A program made the translations under genes and the position numbers. Shown here one piece after another: positions 35,282 to 44,396 of a DNA stretch of 64,000 nt. Numbering within the stretch: the stretch's first letter is position 1; each line of letters opens with the position of its first letter. The DNA is taken from assembly GCA_031296935.1 (NCBI GenBank), contig JAVDPD010000004.1:1-64000 (forward strand), given 5' to 3'. Below the pieces are notes generated by a model, which was not told where the DNA came from, searched no databases, and saw nothing but the letters and a program-made list of their open reading frames with translations. Source of the DNA: Cerasicoccus maritimus. GTDB lineage: Bacteria > Verrucomicrobiota > Verrucomicrobiia > Opitutales > Cerasicoccaceae.

Positions 35282-35365
35282 GGAACGTCTTGGTTTTGCT
35301 CGGGATCGACACGGTTTGAGCCAGGATCGACTCGGTTTGGCGCGGGATCGACTTGGTTTTCGGGA
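35282..35365 (+). repeat. Four tandem 21-base repeats
   Basis: Units begin at 35282, 35303, 35324 and 35345; the last three begin GGATCGAC and carry a GGTTT core. Copies differ at about one third of positions. Because 21 is a multiple of three, every frame reads as a 7-residue repeat, which makes the overlapping frame look protein-like. Confidence 0.8.
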
Positions 35366-35410
35366 AAAACAGGTCAATCTGCTAGTAAACTAAGCCGATT
35401 CTCCGCGAAT

Positions 35411-35440
35411 AATTTACTATTTTAATCTTTTTAGTAAATT
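35411..35440. promoter_or_regulatory. AT-rich inverted repeat, candidate operator
   Basis: Arms AATTTACTA (35411-35419) and TAGTAAATT (35432-35440), 12-base spacer, with a further TAGTAAA at about 35382. Lies some 110 bases before the gene at 35552 and upstream of its probable -10 box. Confidence 0.45.
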
Positions 35441-35551
35441 TAGCGCTTTATTCTGGGCGCATTTTGTTCATTATATTATGTGTGGGAGCGATTCCTATGA
35501 CGTCTGGCCACGAAGGCCGGGCGCGCCTAACCACCATCCACCACACCACGA

Positions 35552-35941
35552 ATGAGCTACCAAAAATACCATGAACGCATGCGCGCCATCTTGAGCGCGT
35601 GGACCCAACTCGCGCCTGAAGAATCCTTTGGTGGCCTGACTTTGGCGGAATTCACCGCCAAGTTTCAGGCTATCGAAGACGCCAAGGCCCAGGTCGATCA
35701 ACGCAAGCTCCAGCTGAGCAGCGATCGGCAAACCTACAGCCTCCTGTTGCGCGGCGAACGCGATTCGCTACGCCTAATCAGTAATAGTGTATGCGGCAAC
35801 CCTGCCCACGGCGATGACAGCCCCCTCTACCGGGCCATGGGCTACGTTCCGCGCTCGGAACGGGCCAGCGGCCTCTCCCGTCGCACGAGCGTCGAGGCTG
35901 AAGCGACAACGGACAATTCGCCGGAAGCTGAGGCCGCTTAG
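35552..35941 (+). CDS. Hypothetical helical protein
   Basis: 129 residues, no family I can name. Mostly helical: YHERMRAILSAWTQLAPEESFGGLTLAEFTAKFQAIEDAKAQVDQRKLQL suggests an antiparallel helical bundle; a Ser/Arg/Glu-rich tail follows. Similar short proteins with 'SFGG(L/M)TL' occur in Verrucomicrobia and Planctomycetes as far as I recall, function unknown. It has its own promoter region and a strong terminator, which supports expression as a single gene. Confidence 0.7.
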   Translation: MSYQKYHERMRAILSAWTQLAPEESFGGLTLAEFTAKFQAIEDAKAQVDQRKLQLSSDRQTYSLLLRGERDSLRLISNSVCGNPAHGDDSPLYRAMGYVPRSERASGLSRRTSVEAEATTDNSPEAEAA

Positions 35942-35982
35942 GCGACCATCATTCCGCAGGCAATTCAACGCCATCTCAAGCC

Positions 35983-36018
35983 GCCGCGCCCTGCCAATGG
36001 GCGCGGCGCTTTTCTTTT
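35983..36018 (+). terminator. Rho-independent terminator
   Basis: Stem GCCGCGCCC (35983-35991) / GGGCGCGGC (35999-36007), 7-base loop, then GCTTTTCTTTT. Follows the gene at 35552 by 42 bases. Confidence 0.9.
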
Positions 36019-36174
36019 CGAATGCTATCGAATATCAAACATGAGTGGCCACAAAGAGGCGCATAAGAACGCAAAGCAGTGGGTGATGCTTTATATTATG
36101 TGGCTTTTGCGACTCTTTGCGGCCGAGCCAAGTCGTATCGCCTGAAATCGGGACCCTAATCTCGACCAGCCCCA

Positions 36175-38700
36175 TCAGCCCGCTTCTTCCGAGCGCAGGA
36201 CGGCCAGTGGTGGGCTGTTGGAAATGCCGCGGCTGTTGGCCAGGCCGGTGAAGAGCGTCAACGCAGTCGTGACGATGATCGTAACCAACGTGGCGATAAT
36301 CGGCACGGGCGGATCGGTTTCGAAAACCCAGATGGCCAGCCCCGCGGCTGCCGCCCACGCCAGTAACGCGCCGACCAGCCCCGCCAGCAGGCCGACCGCC
36401 AAGTATTCGACGGCCATGATGGCGCGGATCTGTTTGGCGCTGGCGCCGATGGTTCGCAAGAGCACGCTTTCGCGGAAGCGCTGGTAGCGGCTGGTGATGA
36501 CTGCCGAGGCCAGGACCACAACGCCCGTCAGCAGCGTGAACGACGCCATGAAGCGCAGGGCGAACGCCACGCGCCCGAGGATGTCGCGCAGGCCATCGAG
36601 GACGATGCTCAGATCGACGGCCGTGATGTTCGGGTAGGCCTGCACCACTTTGCGTTGCAAAGTAGCGAGCGATTCTTTGTCCGGCGCGCGGATAAAGGCG
36701 AGGTGCCAGGTGGGCGCGCCTTCGAGCACGCCTTCCGGAAAGACCGCGAAAAAATTCGGGCGCATGCGTTTCCAATCTACTTCGCGCAGCGAGGATACTT
36801 TGCATTGCAAAGTGAGGCCCTGAATATTGAACGTAAGTGTGTCGCCGACGCCGATCCTCAGGTCTTCCGCCATGCCGTCTTCGAGGGAAATCGGCACCGG
36901 CTCCTCAAAGCCATTCCACTGCCCGGCGAACTCTCCGGCCACCACAGTTTCCGTCACCGAGGGCTGGCCGCGCCACGTAGAGCGCCACTCACGGTTGATA
37001 ATCCAGTTGTCGATATCGCTGGTTGGGTCGGCCTTAATCTGCGCCACCGTGCGGCCATTCACTTTCTCCAAACGCATGGCAACGATTGGCGCGCCATCAG
37101 CGATGGTCATCCCCTCACCCTGAACGATGTCCTCGAAGCCTGCGAGTTGATCCGTCTGGATATCAAAAAACATGGTGTTCGGCTCGTTAGCGTCGTCGAC
37201 CAGTTGTGTATCGCTCAAGAGCACGCCTTCGATCAGGAACAGCGTCTGAATCAGAAACGCGCCCATGCCGAGCGTCACTACGAGAAACAGCGTGCGGTTG
37301 TTGGGCCGGTGCAAATTCGCCAAACCTTGGCGGCACACGTAGCTCTGCACGCGTCCGGCAACTAGCGACAATACTTTGCGAAGCAAAGCTGCTGCCGCAG
37401 TGAAGACCACCAACGCCACCAACAACCCGACCGCAAACGCCGCGCCATGCCACCAGGTTTCAGTTTGCGAGGAGCAATACGCAATGAGCAAGACCACAAT
37501 CACGCCCCAAACCAAGGCCACCAGTGGGTCAAATTGACGGCGCGGCTGAAAGCTGGCCCGCAACGCACGCAGCGGGCTCACCTTGCGTAGGGGCAAGAGC
37601 GGCAGCAGGGAAAACAGCGCCGCGATCAGCCAGCCGAACAGCATGCCTTCGAGCACGCGCGGCCAGCTGACAAAGCTCTCGATCTCAAACGGCAACAGCG
37701 GCCCAATCACCGCCGGCAGCCACACCTGCGCGAGCACGCCGAGCGAGGCGCCGATCAATGCGCCCACAAAGGTCACCGCCAACACCTGCCAGAGAAACAC
37801 CCGACACGCCGCGCCCACGGAGCAACCAAGGAAGCGCAACACGGCGACCGACTCCAGCTTGCCACGCAAGTAAGCCTGCACGGCGCCCGCCACACCCACG
37901 CCACCCAGCAGCAGCGCGATCATCCCCACGAGGTTGAAGAAGCGATAAAGATTTTCCAGCGACTGCCCGAGATCTTCCTTGCGCTTAGCAATCGTGGTAA
38001 GGCGCACGCGCTCGCCACCAAGCCGTTGCTTCGCCTGCTCGGCCACCGCATCAGCATCGACGCCATCGGGCAGCTTAATGTCGTAACGATGGAAGGCGAT
38101 CGTGCCGAAGCCGATCAAATCCGTGGCCTCCAGATACCGCGCCGCAATGTAAACGCGCGGCGCGAAGAGCCCCGCAAAAGCCGACTCGCCGGGCACCTCG
38201 ACAATTTCCGCGGCGATGGTAAACGTCTGCTGCCCGAGCTTGATCGGGTCGCCGACCTTCAGGTTAAAAAGCGCAAGGAGCACGGGGTCGACGACCGCGA
38301 TTGCCTCGCTGCGATCACCCACCCGCACACCGGCGGGCAGCGTTTCAAACTCACCGTAGTAGGGGTAGTTTCCCTCGACCGCGCGCACCTGCACGAGACG
38401 CGTATCTTCGGTGCTCGGGAAATACGCCATCGAGCTAAAGCGCGTCTCACGGGACTGGTCGCCGCCAAGGCTTTCAATGTAGAACTTGGCCGCCTCACTA
38501 TAAGGCGTGCGCGAAGAAATCCGCAGGTCCGAACCGAGGAGCGTTTGCGCCTCCTCGTCCATCGTGGAGCGGAGGTTGTCCCCAAAGGAATTAATCGCCA
38601 CCAGCGCCGCCACACCGAACACAATCGAAATCGCGCACAACAGCAGTCGCTTCTTTTGGGTGCGCGCATCGCGCCAGGCAGTCAGGAGCGTGAAGGACAT
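36175..38700 (-). CDS. ABC transporter permease, YbbP/FtsX-like
   Basis: 841 residues with the FtsX/MacB arrangement: N-terminal helix after TAWRDARTQKKRLLLC, a large periplasmic domain, three helices near 255-380, a central pair near 420-480 and a C-terminal FtsX domain (about 715-835). Partner of the ATPase at 39060; with tesA this matches the E. coli tesA / ybbA-ybbP locus, a predicted lipid-related exporter. The start overlaps the VOC gene stop by one base (TAATG). It contains three of the dispersed CTTTGC-N3-GCAAAG palindromes, all in the same frame. Confidence 0.9.
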   Translation of the reverse strand: MSFTLLTAWRDARTQKKRLLLCAISIVFGVAALVAINSFGDNLRSTMDEEAQTLLGSDLRISSRTPYSEAAKFYIESLGGDQSRETRFSSMAYFPSTEDTRLVQVRAVEGNYPYYGEFETLPAGVRVGDRSEAIAVVDPVLLALFNLKVGDPIKLGQQTFTIAAEIVEVPGESAFAGLFAPRVYIAARYLEATDLIGFGTIAFHRYDIKLPDGVDADAVAEQAKQRLGGERVRLTTIAKRKEDLGQSLENLYRFFNLVGMIALLLGGVGVAGAVQAYLRGKLESVAVLRFLGCSVGAACRVFLWQVLAVTFVGALIGASLGVLAQVWLPAVIGPLLPFEIESFVSWPRVLEGMLFGWLIAALFSLLPLLPLRKVSPLRALRASFQPRRQFDPLVALVWGVIVVLLIAYCSSQTETWWHGAAFAVGLLVALVVFTAAAALLRKVLSLVAGRVQSYVCRQGLANLHRPNNRTLFLVVTLGMGAFLIQTLFLIEGVLLSDTQLVDDANEPNTMFFDIQTDQLAGFEDIVQGEGMTIADGAPIVAMRLEKVNGRTVAQIKADPTSDIDNWIINREWRSTWRGQPSVTETVVAGEFAGQWNGFEEPVPISLEDGMAEDLRIGVGDTLTFNIQGLTLQCKVSSLREVDWKRMRPNFFAVFPEGVLEGAPTWHLAFIRAPDKESLATLQRKVVQAYPNITAVDLSIVLDGLRDILGRVAFALRFMASFTLLTGVVVLASAVITSRYQRFRESVLLRTIGASAKQIRAIMAVEYLAVGLLAGLVGALLAWAAAAGLAIWVFETDPPVPIIATLVTIIVTTALTLFTGLANSRGISNSPPLAVLRSEEAG
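36647..36663. repeat. Dispersed palindrome CTTTGC-N3-GCAAAG, copy 1
   Basis: ACTTTGCGTTGCAAAGT; 7-bp arms, 3-base centre. Inside the YbbP-like gene, read as T-L-Q-R-K-V on the coding strand. TTG and AAA codons stand out in a gene that otherwise prefers C/G-ending codons. Confidence 0.8.
36797..36813. repeat. Dispersed palindrome, copy 2
   Basis: ACTTTGCATTGCAAAGT, perfect 7-bp arms, 150 bases from copy 1 in the same gene and in the same frame (T-L-Q-C-K-V). Confidence 0.8.
37373..37389. repeat. Dispersed palindrome, copy 3
   Basis: ACTTTGCGAAGCAAAGC; 6-bp arms. Third copy in the YbbP-like gene, again the same frame (A-L-L-R-K-V). Confidence 0.75.
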
Positions 38701-39050
38701 TAGGAGGCTGCGGTGATTTCAATGCGGTGCCCATCCGGATCGTCGATGACCATACGACGGCCCCACTCCGAATCTTTGGGCGGCGAAACAATTTTCCCGC
38801 CGGAGGCTTCAACCATCACGAAGACTTGGTCAAAATCTGGCACTGCAAGCCCGAAGCGTAGGCAAGTGGTTAAGTCGCTCTCATCGCGCTGAGGATAAAT
38901 TTCGAAGACGACCTTCCCCAGCTCGGTTCCGAAATGCTCCGGCCCTTTCCCGTGGCGATGCTTCGGCAAAGAACGCCCCAAAAGCGCCTCGTAAAACTTG
39001 GCCAATTTTTCCGGGTCCGGTGATCGTAAGACGATTAAATTCAACTCCAT
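38700..39050 (-). CDS. VOC / glyoxalase-bleomycin resistance family protein
   Basis: 116 residues, one vicinal-oxygen-chelate domain: LIVLRSPDPEKLAKFYEALLG at the start, FGLAVPDFDQVFVMVEASGGKIVSPP in the middle, and the closing VIDDPDGHRIEIT, where a metal-binding Glu is expected. Such proteins dimerise and act on varied substrates, so function cannot be set. Lies between the ABC ATPase and permease genes on the same strand with very short gaps, so it is co-transcribed with them. Confidence 0.88.
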   Translation of the reverse strand: MELNLIVLRSPDPEKLAKFYEALLGRSLPKHRHGKGPEHFGTELGKVVFEIYPQRDESDLTTCLRFGLAVPDFDQVFVMVEASGGKIVSPPKDSEWGRRMVIDDPDGHRIEITAAS

Positions 39051-39059
39051 GGCACTCCC

Positions 39060-39758
39060 TTACAGTTGAACAATTTGCCCGTCGCGGACGCCGAGTCGGC
39101 GCTGACAGCGGTTGGCCAGATCGAGATCGTGAGTGACGAGGACCAGCGTTGCGCCGTGGTCGCGGTTGAGCTCGAAGAGGAGCTCTTCAATGCGCTCGCC
39201 GGTCTCGGGGTCGAGGTTACCCGTGGGCTCGTCGGCAAAGAGAATCTTCGGGTCGTTGATGAACGCGCGGGCCAGCGCCACACGCTGCTGCTCGCCGCCG
39301 GAGAGTTGGATCGGGTAATGGTCTTCGCGGTCGACGAGACCGACTTTGTCCAGCCACTTGAGCGCCTTCTTTTCCACACCGCGTTCGCCGCGCAGCTCGA
39401 GCGGGGCCAGCACGTTTTCGCGCGCGGTGAGGGTCGGGATCAGCTGGAAGTTTTGAAACACGAAGCCCACGTGCTCGTTCCGGAGCTTGGCGCGGCCGTC
39501 CTCGGTGAGGTTTTCCCAAGCGACGCCCTGCAAACGGATCGAGCCCGCGCTCGGGTTATCGAGCCCGGCACAAAGCCCCAAAAGCGTTGTCTTACCACAA
39601 CCGGACGGGCCGACAATGGCCAGCGTCTCGCCGGCGCCGATAGTGAAGTTGACGCCCTTCAGGATCTCCAGCGTTCCGTGGGCAGCCTGGTAGCTCTTGC
39701 GCACGTCGATGGCTTCCAGCACGGGCGCGCTGGCAGGTGTTGGTTGGTTATCCGGCAT
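39060..39758 (-). CDS. ABC transporter ATP-binding protein, YbbA/LolD-like
   Basis: 232 residues from the ATG at 39758. Walker [11 protein letters not shown]-loop FVFQNFQL, signature [14 protein letters not shown], Walker [13 protein letters not shown], switch His LVTHDLDLA. All ATPase elements intact; the DEPTGNLD type is shared by LolD, MacB and YbbA. Pairs with the permease at 36175. Divergent from the esterase gene with only 39 bases between starts, the same arrangement as ybbA and tesA in E. coli. Confidence 0.93.
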   Translation of the reverse strand: MPDNQPTPASAPVLEAIDVRKSYQAAHGTLEILKGVNFTIGAGETLAIVGPSGCGKTTLLGLCAGLDNPSAGSIRLQGVAWENLTEDGRAKLRNEHVGFVFQNFQLIPTLTARENVLAPLELRGERGVEKKALKWLDKVGLVDREDHYPIQLSGGEQQRVALARAFINDPKILFADEPTGNLDPETGERIEELLFELNRDHGATLVLVTHDLDLANRCQRRLGVRDGQIVQL

Positions 39759-39797
39759 TGCTAATTTAGGAACACGCTTCAGACTCTTTTGCAAACG

Positions 39798-40484
39798 ATG
39801 ACGTTAAACAACACGCAGAGCGCCAACTGGTTCCATCGCTTTTTCGCCGTGGTTCTCTTATTAATGGCGACGCTCGGAGCATTCGCGAAACCCGCAGCCG
39901 TGGTCTTTTATGGCGACAGCCTGACCGCCGCCTACCAGCTCGATCCCGATCAAGGCTACCCAGCGCTGCTACAGCAGAAGGTCGAGGCAGACAACTTGCA
40001 GGCGGACTACGAGGTCGTCGCATCCGCGGTCAGCGGAGAAACCTCGGCTGGCGGACAGGCGCGCATCAAGTGGGCGCTGACGGGCCTCAAACGTAAAAAG
40101 CAGGACGTCGCGGTGTTCGTGCTCGCGCTGGGGTCCAACGACGGGCTCCGCGGGCTGCCCGTTGCCAACATGCAGGAAAATTTGCAAGCGATCCTCGACA
40201 CGGTCAAAGCTCGCTACCCGGACGCGCAGGTAGTCGTCGCCCGGATGTTCATGCCGCCAAATCTCGGCGAGGCCTACCGTGAAGAATTCGCCAATGCCTA
40301 CGTCAGTCTAGCTGAAGCCAATGACGCCATACTGATCCCGTATTTGCTCGATGGCGTCGCGGGCGACCCCAAGCTGAATCTGCCCGACGGCATGCACCCC
40401 AACGCCAAAGGCCAGCAAATCATAGCCGACAACCTTTGGCCCATTATCAAGCCGCTACTCACGACCGACTCGCCACAATCATGA
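39798..40484 (+). CDS. tesA: SGNH-hydrolase (TesA/arylesterase type)
   Basis: 228 residues. Signal peptide 1-31 (RFFAVVLLLMATLGAFA), then block I FYGDSLTAAY with the nucleophile Ser, Gly in SGETSAGG, block III GSNDGLRG, and block V DGMHPN with Asp and His. Periplasmic thioesterase/lysophospholipase-like activity is known for TesA. ATG at 39798; a TTG at 39789 is possible. Its stop overlaps the start of the small lipoprotein gene. Confidence 0.92.
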   Translation: MTLNNTQSANWFHRFFAVVLLLMATLGAFAKPAAVVFYGDSLTAAYQLDPDQGYPALLQQKVEADNLQADYEVVASAVSGETSAGGQARIKWALTGLKRKKQDVAVFVLALGSNDGLRGLPVANMQENLQAILDTVKARYPDAQVVVARMFMPPNLGEAYREEFANAYVSLAEANDAILIPYLLDGVAGDPKLNLPDGMHPNAKGQQIIADNLWPIIKPLLTTDSPQS

Positions 40485-40681
40485 AACTCGCCGTCGCATT
40501 AATTGCCGCCGCGCTGCTCACCGCCTGCGCCACCACTGAACCCACCGCCGAGCAAAAGGCACAGGAAGCCAAAGACCGGGAAGCAATGAAGGCTGGCGCC
40601 AGCCAACTTAAAAAATCCGGTGCAGTCGTCGAGGACAGTGCACTAAATCCACCACAGTCAGACTTAAGCGTCGATTTGTAG
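40481..40681 (+). CDS. Small lipoprotein
   Basis: 66 residues. Lipoprotein signal peptide with lipobox LLTAC at 14-18, then a short charged Glu/Lys/Ala-rich mature part (TEPTAEQKAQEAKDREAMKAG) without a domain I recognise. The ATG overlaps the tesA stop (ATGA), so translation is coupled. Function unknown. Confidence 0.8.
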   Translation: MKLAVALIAAALLTACATTEPTAEQKAQEAKDREAMKAGASQLKKSGAVVEDSALNPPQSDLSVDL

Positions 40682-40753
40682 GGAGTATCTGGATGCTTCC
40701 CAATGCTTATTTTCCAACGCAGTGACCTAGCATTGGCCCACTCGCCAATCGGC

Positions 40754-40963
40754 CTACAGGCGGTTGCCCGTGTCGGGCTCGTTTTCACAACACGACGCGG
40801 CTGACCGGCTCTGAACATTACGGAAAATTCGCTGCTGTTCCGCAATATTGCTGCTCATGAACTCTTCCATCGTCATGCCATGCAAACGCGCCCAGCGTTC
40901 CATTTCAAAGCGCTGCTTGGGTGACAGGTCACCCCGGCATCCGGACTGATTTTCTTGAGACAT
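40754..40963 (-). CDS. Small hypothetical protein
   Basis: 69 residues, no known family. The central part (DLSPKQRFEMERWARLHGMTMEEFMSSNIAEQQRIF) would form two or three helices; cysteines near the C-terminus (SCCENE) and one near the start. Convergent with the lipoprotein gene. Short, so the call rests on a codon pattern similar to its neighbours and a plausible A-rich start region. Confidence 0.5.
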   Translation of the reverse strand: MSQENQSGCRGDLSPKQRFEMERWARLHGMTMEEFMSSNIAEQQRIFRNVQSRSAASCCENEPDTGNRL

Positions 40964-41177
40964 TTTTCTATTTGATGATATTTCTGGGAAGAACAGAGGT
41001 AGATGCGGCTCATATCGGTAAGAATTTTAGATAATTTAGACCTAAAATGTGATTTAAACATTAAACCCCATTTTACTACCGGGCTGAAAACCCGCAGCGA
41101 CAGAGGGCCAAAGTCTAGCCGGATTGAAATTTTTGGGCTTTTCATGCGTAGCAGCATGCCCCATCGTGCAAGGCTTC

Positions 41178-41717
41178 ATGTCGCTTTTTCTTGCAACCTT
41201 GTTGACCGGTCTCGCGCTAATTGCGTGGGGGCTGCCTTTCCTGAAAGGCGGTCCTGGCGTCCAACAACGCGCCACCAAGCTCCTGCGCTCGCAAAGTGCG
41301 GCTTACGTGCTCTTTGGCGGCGCGGCGCTGTGGTTCCTGTGGCTCGTGACTCAGCTGGGCAAAGCCGACTTCGGTGACTACAAGATGATCATGCTGTTTG
41401 TTTTTGGCGCTGCCGCTATCGGCGCCTTTAAATACACCCCTGACTTCCTGGCCGTGCGCGGCTTGGCCGGACTGATTCTCCTCGCGGCGAGCCCGCTGCT
41501 CCACGCCGCCTACATGCAATACGACTTGCCCCAGCGCCTTCTGCTCGTCAGCGCCGTTTACCTATTAATTGTGGCAGCGATGTTCATTGGCACAATGCCC
41601 TACCTCATGCGCGACCTCTTCCAATGGCTCTGGGCACAGCCCAAGCGCCCAAAGCTTTTCGGCGGCGCCTTCGTCGCCTATGGCGCGCTACTCGTCGCGA
41701 CCTCGTTTACCTATTAA
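41178..41717 (+). CDS. Integral membrane protein, unknown function
   Basis: 179 residues from the ATG at 41178; the frame continues upstream but an earlier start would add a poor N-terminus. Five or six membrane helices: LFLATLLTGLALIAWGLPFL, SAAYVLFGGAALWFLWLVTQL, MIMLFVFGAAAIGAF, FLAVRGLAGLILLAASPLL, LLVSAVYLLIVAAMFIGTM, and KLFGGAFVAYGALLVATS. No family signature that I recognise. Precedes gmk by about 160 bases. Confidence 0.75.
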   Translation: MSLFLATLLTGLALIAWGLPFLKGGPGVQQRATKLLRSQSAAYVLFGGAALWFLWLVTQLGKADFGDYKMIMLFVFGAAAIGAFKYTPDFLAVRGLAGLILLAASPLLHAAYMQYDLPQRLLLVSAVYLLIVAAMFIGTMPYLMRDLFQWLWAQPKRPKLFGGAFVAYGALLVATSFTY

Positions 41718-41875
41718 GCAGCCTGCCGTTGCATCCAAGGAGTTGCACCGTGTGCAAATGCCAGCAGGATGAAACGGCGGATCGAGACGCTCAGCGCCAA
41801 CTTTTCAGGCGGAGAGATTCTTTAACATTCTCCTTTTTCCTTTAAACTTTCACCTTCGCCCCCCATTTTCCACGC

Positions 41876-42475
41876 ATGGAACCCCACGCTTCGTCCGGAC
41901 TCATGCTCGTCGTCTCAGGTCCAGCGGGCAGCGGTAAAACCACCGTCTGCGACCGCATGCTGGAGAACTACGACACGATTGGCCGCGTCATCACCTCTAC
42001 CAGTCGTGATCCCCGGCCCGGCGAAGCCGATGGCGTCGACTACTATTTCTTCCCGCCAGAGGAATTCGGCAAAATGATCGACCACGGCGAGTTCTACGAG
42101 CACGCCCAAGTACATGGCCGCTACTATGGCTCCCTCAAGCGAGAGATTGACGCCAAACTCGCCGCTGGCATCGACCTACTGCTCAACGTAGACGTACAAG
42201 GTGCCGCGACCTACCGCCAAGCATCTCTGGATAACGACGCCCTTCGCGGCCGCGTGGTCACGGTCTTCATTCAGATCTCGCCCGAGCAAGTCAGGGAACG
42301 CCTCGAACACCGCAACAGCGATGACGATGCAGAAATACAACGCCGCATCGAAACAGCGACCAAGGAGCTCGAAGAAGCCGTCCACTACGACCACGTAATC
42401 GTCAGCGGCAGTCGCGACGAAGACTTCGCCCGCCTCGCCGCCATCTACGAAACTGAGCGCAAAGCGCGGGCATAG
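41876..42475 (+). CDS. gmk: Guanylate kinase
   Basis: Phosphorylates GMP to GDP. 199 residues. P-loop VVSGPAGSGKTT (13-24), GMP-binding ITSTSRDPRPGEADGVDYYFF, EHAQVHGRYYGS, LLNVDVQGA, and a C-terminal RRIETATKELEEAVHYDHVIVS. Length and motifs are typical. Converges on ffh; rpoZ is not adjacent. Confidence 0.96.
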   Translation: MEPHASSGLMLVVSGPAGSGKTTVCDRMLENYDTIGRVITSTSRDPRPGEADGVDYYFFPPEEFGKMIDHGEFYEHAQVHGRYYGSLKREIDAKLAAGIDLLLNVDVQGAATYRQASLDNDALRGRVVTVFIQISPEQVRERLEHRNSDDDAEIQRRIETATKELEEAVHYDHVIVSGSRDEDFARLAAIYETERKARA

Positions 42476-42598
42476 CAGCACTTTTCTTTTAAGTAGGCCG
42501 ATCAGGTCGCAGTGATTTCATGTTATCTCTAGCAAATCGACTGGTGCGAAAAGGGTCGCTACAGGTCCATAATGAGCCTTTGTGCGACCGCGACGATA

Positions 42599-42661
42599 CC
42601 CCATTCAGCTGGATAAGCAATTTGCCCAATGGGCAAATCTATCAGTGCAGCGGCACGCTGC
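42599..42661 (-). repeat. Two-hairpin repeat element, copy 2
   Basis: Palindrome ATTTGCCCAATGGGCAAAT (42620-42638) plus hairpin GCAGCG-GCA-CGCTGC (42647-42661), which overlaps the first base of the ffh stop codon on the minus strand. Beyond the palindrome, CCCCATTCAGCTGGATAAGC (42599-42618) is shared with copy 3 at all but one position. Confidence 0.8.
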
Positions 42662-44019
42662 TACATGCCGGGGAGGCCCATGCCGCCGCCGCCCATGCCG
42701 CCCATTTGCTTGGCCATCTTCATCATTTGCTTCCGGCCCTTGCCGCCCTTCATCATCTTCATCATTTTGCGCATCTGGCCGAACTGCTTGAGCAGTTGGT
42801 TGAGGTCGCGGACCTCCATGCCGGAGCCCATCGCAATGCGCTTGCGACGGCTGCCGTTGATGATTTGCGGGTTGCGACGCTCATGCGGCGTCATGGATAA
42901 AATCATGGCTTCCGTGCGCTTGAGCTGCTGCTCGTGCTCGTCGCCAATTTCAAGGCCGTGCGCGCCGGGGAGCATCTTCATGATGCCGCCGAGGGAGCCC
43001 ATTTTCTTGATCTGACGCATCTGCGAGAGGAAGTCTTCCAGGTCGAAGTCGGCCTTCTTCATCTTCTCGGCAAGGCGCTCGGCTTCGCTCTGGTCGATGT
43101 TTTCCTGGGCCTTCTCGACGAGCGACACGACGTCGCCCATGCCAAGGATGCGCTGGGCCATGCGGTCGGGGTGGAAGACGTCGAACTCGTCGATCTTCTC
43201 GCCCGTGCCCATGAACTTGATCGGCACCTCGGTGATGGCCTTCATCGACAACGCGGCGCCACCACGGGCGTCACCATCGAGCTTGGTCAGCACAATACCG
43301 GTCAGCTGGACCGCTTCATTGAAATGCTGGGCGACGTTGACCGCCTCCTGGCCGAGCGCGGAGTCCGCGACGAGCAAAACTTCGTCCGGCTGAATCTCCT
43401 GCTTGAGCTTGATGATTTCCTGGACGAGGTCCTCATCGATCTGTAGGCGGCCGGCGGTGTCGAAAATGATCAGGTCGCGCTCTTGCTCCTTGGCCCAGGC
43501 GAGGCCCTGCTTGCCGATCTTCGGCACGTCCTTGGAATCGCGGTCGGTGTAGACCGGAATTTCCTCGCGCTGGCCGAGGGTCTCGAGCTGGTCGATGGCG
43601 GCCGGGCGATAGACGTCACACGCGATGAGCGCGGGCTTGTAGCCCTGCTTGGCCATGCGCTTGGCGAGCTTGGCGGAGGTGGTCGTTTTACCCGCGCCAT
43701 GCAAACCGACCATCATGATGCGCAGCGGCTTCTTGTCGACGAGCGCGGTGCTGCCTTCGCCGAGCAGCGACTCCAGCTCGTCGTTGATGATCTTAATGAT
43801 CTGCTGGCCCGGGGTGACGGACTTCAGGACCTCCTGGCCCTCCGCCTTTTCCTTAACGTTGCTGATGAACTGCCGCGCGACCTTGAAGTGCACGTCCGCC
43901 GAAAGCAGCGCCGTGCGCACTTCCTTGAGCGCCTCGGCCATGTTTTCCTCGGACAGCTTGCCCACCCCGCGAAGGTTGCGGAGGGCAGATGTCATGCGGT
44001 CTGTTAAGGATTCGAGCAT
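42661..44019 (-). CDS. ffh: Signal recognition particle protein Ffh
   Basis: 452 residues. N and G domains: G1 [43 protein letters not shown]; methionine-rich M domain (about 300-452) with [33 protein letters not shown], and a Met/Lys/Gly tail ([16 protein letters not shown]). Binds 4.5S RNA and signal peptides for co-translational export. The 4.5S RNA gene was not seen in the window. Confidence 0.97.
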   Translation of the reverse strand: MLESLTDRMTSALRNLRGVGKLSEENMAEALKEVRTALLSADVHFKVARQFISNVKEKAEGQEVLKSVTPGQQIIKIINDELESLLGEGSTALVDKKPLRIMMVGLHGAGKTTTSAKLAKRMAKQGYKPALIACDVYRPAAIDQLETLGQREEIPVYTDRDSKDVPKIGKQGLAWAKEQERDLIIFDTAGRLQIDEDLVQEIIKLKQEIQPDEVLLVADSALGQEAVNVAQHFNEAVQLTGIVLTKLDGDARGGAALSMKAITEVPIKFMGTGEKIDEFDVFHPDRMAQRILGMGDVVSLVEKAQENIDQSEAERLAEKMKKADFDLEDFLSQMRQIKKMGSLGGIMKMLPGAHGLEIGDEHEQQLKRTEAMILSMTPHERRNPQIINGSRRKRIAMGSGMEVRDLNQLLKQFGQMRKMMKMMKGGKGRKQMMKMAKQMGGMGGGGMGLPGM

Positions 44020-44052
44020 GGGCTAATCAATTGGGAGGCTAGAACGTGAATA

Positions 44053-44388
44053 TCAATTTGGCACTGCGGGAGTGAGAGAATATTCATCGCAGTCGAATGC
44101 GTCGATGGGATTATCTTCATCCCAGATTTCGACACGCCAACGACCAAATTCTAATGAATTCCCCTCCTCTACGTTGTTATCGTGTATTTGGATTTCTTGG
44201 CAGTATAGAAAGGCACTTCCATGCTGCGGTGTTTCCGGCCCAACTAATCTCAATAGCTCTTTCCCCTGAGCAGTAGAAAACTCCACCGAGATACTGTTGG
44301 ACTTCAGTAACACATGATCCACTTCCTGAATTGGGTAGTGGCTCTTCCATCTTGGCTCAGCCTTTTTGTCTCTGCCAAAACCAAGCAT
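44053..44388 (-). CDS. Hypothetical protein
   Basis: 111 residues, no recognised family. Composition is mixed, with conserved-looking strands SISVEFSTAQGKELLRLVG, GRWRVEIWDEDNP and an aromatic SAFLYCQEIQIHD; no signal peptide. AT-richer than ffh and leuD that flank it, so possibly acquired. Lies 8 bases downstream of leuD on the same strand and could be co-transcribed. Confidence 0.6.
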   Translation of the reverse strand: MLGFGRDKKAEPRWKSHYPIQEVDHVLLKSNSISVEFSTAQGKELLRLVGPETPQHGSAFLYCQEIQIHDNNVEEGNSLEFGRWRVEIWDEDNPIDAFDCDEYSLTPAVPN

Positions 44389-44396
44389 ACATCAAA

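Larger units (their letters stand above)
34905..35551. other. Intergenic region with tandem repeats and an operator-like palindrome
   Basis: About 650 bases. It contains four 21-base tandem repeats (35282-35365), an AT-rich inverted repeat (35411-35440) and a probable promoter for the gene at 35552 (TATATT near 35474). A short frame across the repeats is not convincing as a gene. The first 200 bases hold nothing I can name. Confidence 0.6.

Noticed and set aside
35130..35393. Frame encoding a 7-residue repeat (RDRLG-type)
   Set aside because: It is produced by the 21-base tandem repeats; every frame looks repetitive, and there is no ribosome-binding site or family.
88..42532. A shared 16-mer TTCATGTTATCTCTAG at 88-103 and 42517-42532
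   Set aside because: One 16-base match is expected by chance at about this rate in 64 kb, and the flanks do not match.
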